A stretch of DNA of 64,000 bases from a virus. The notes below the pieces were generated by a model. It was not told the origin of the DNA. It saw nothing but the letters and a program-made list of their open reading frames with translations, and ran no database searches. This document shows, one piece after another, positions 63,570 to 64,000 of the stretch. The DNA lies in the IMG/VR virus record IMGVR_UViG_3300035099_000181, positions 1-64,000 of that record, one strand, 5' to 3'. The position numbers were made by a program, and so were the translations under genes. How positions within the stretch are numbered: position 1 is the stretch's first letter; the number at the start of each line of letters is the position of its first letter.

Positions 63570-64000
63570 AGCAAAGCAGGCCAAGCCCAGCATAGCCCAG
63601 CAAAGCTAAGCCGAGCTAAGCTGAGCCCAGCAAAGCAAGGCAGGCGAAGCAGAGCATAGCATAGCCAAGCAAAGCAAAGCAAAGCCCAGCTAAACAAAGC
63701 AAGGCAGGCGAAGCATAGCGTAGCAAAGCAAAGCAAAGCCCAGCTAAACAAAGCAAGGCAGGCGAAGCGTAGCTCAGCAAAGCATAGTGCAGCACAGCGG
63801 AGCCAAGCATAGTAAAGCAAAGCAAGGCAGGCTAAGCTAAGCATAGCACAGCAGAGCGTAGCAAGGAAAAGCAAGGCAGGCGTAGCTGAGCCCAGCGGAG
63901 CATAGCGGAGCAAAGCGGAGCAGAGCAAGGCAGGCGGAGCAGAGCGGAGCAAAGCGCAGCAGAGCAAAGCCCAGCATAGCGGAGCAGAGCTAAACAAAGC
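63570..64000 (+). repeat. NNAGC pentamer array 2 (runs past the window)
   Basis: The array follows the same rule as array 1. Cores (AAGGCAGG, first one AAAGCAGG) lie at 63573, 63637, 63701, 63755, 63824, 63873 and 63927, with spacings 64, 64, 54, 69, 49 and 54 bp, all 5n-1. Two neighbouring cassettes (about 63670-63770) are nearly identical, showing recent tandem duplication. The window ends inside a cassette (TAAACAAAGC). Confidence 0.95.

Noticed and set aside
63557-63997. 146-aa minus-strand ORF in the second array
   Set aside because: Same artefact of the pentamer repeat; the repetitive product has no plausible fold or signal.
62070-64000. CRISPR array
   Set aside because: Although repeats alternate with variable parts, the units are 5-bp pentamers with no constant 20-40 bp repeat, no spacers of set length and no cas genes nearby.
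1-64000. Alternative genetic code with TGA or TAA as sense
   Set aside because: Many well-supported genes end at TGA, TAA or TAG with the next gene overlapping or starting at once, so the standard code holds; the helicase TGA is a local exception.

Overview
The window is a 64 kb piece of a large tailed-phage genome. Every supported gene reads on the + strand, mostly with overlapping stops and starts and strong AGGAGG-type ribosome binding sites. The tail genes are lambda-like: a -1 frameshift tail chaperone, a tape measure protein, a tip protein with Fe-S-type cysteines and a gpJ-like tip protein. The head is of the HK97 type, so a long-tailed siphovirus is most likely. Sigma70-like TATAAT boxes, Shine-Dalgarno sites, a lipobox lipoprotein and an O-antigen ligase-like membrane protein point to a bacterial, probably Gram-negative, host. 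The standard code is used: TAA, TAG and TGA all end genes. No tRNA, integrase or lysogeny repressor was recognised, and no endolysin lies in the window.

Layout. 1-0.85 kb: 44-bp tandem repeats and a leader ahead of the terminase. 0.85-12.9 kb: terminase large subunit, portal, topoisomerase IB, Mu F-like head protein, protease/scaffold, head surface proteins and major capsid protein. 12.9-17.2 kb: an unexpected envelope module of a secreted fibre-like protein, an HExxH lipoprotein, two small membrane proteins and a Wzy/WaaL/PglL-like polytopic protein with a TPR-like tail. 17.2-36.7 kb: connectors, a repeat fibre, duplicated tail terminator and tail tube genes, the frameshift chaperone, tape measure, tail tip proteins with LamG, discoidin and beta-helix domains, two GNAT-like proteins and a holin-like protein. 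36.7-40.6 kb: an accessory region of short genes, duplicated leaders and hairpins, including a pentapeptide-repeat protein. 40.7-48.4 kb: a SNF2 helicase with an intein, an AT-rich DNA methyltransferase, many short early genes (some broken) and a primase. 48.5-62.0 kb: a replication initiator with a likely origin inside its gene, DnaC-like loader, DnaB-like helicase with an in-frame TGA, a DnaE polymerase fused to a family-4 uracil-DNA glycosylase, sliding clamp, clamp loader, SSB-like protein and UvsX/RecA-like recombinase. 62.0-64.0 kb: two striking NNAGC pentamer arrays flanking one conserved gene.

How the parts work together. The right half encodes a nearly self-sufficient bacterial-type replisome: initiator, loader, helicase, primase, Pol III alpha, clamp, loader, SSB and recombinase. 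The left half builds the virion. Two identical-spacing motifs (CTAAAAGTTA, 17 nt, TTTTATATTTTGA) before the portal and protease genes look like phage late promoters. A second motif (AAAAATAGGAATC, 5 nt, TATAAT) precedes two replication operons.

The strongest candidates for undescribed biology are the phase-slipping NNAGC arrays, the homing endonuclease nested out of frame inside an intein, the glycan-polymerase-like envelope module inside the head operon, the DnaE-UDG fusion, and a pair of hairpins whose 10-nt loops are exact reverse complements of each other.
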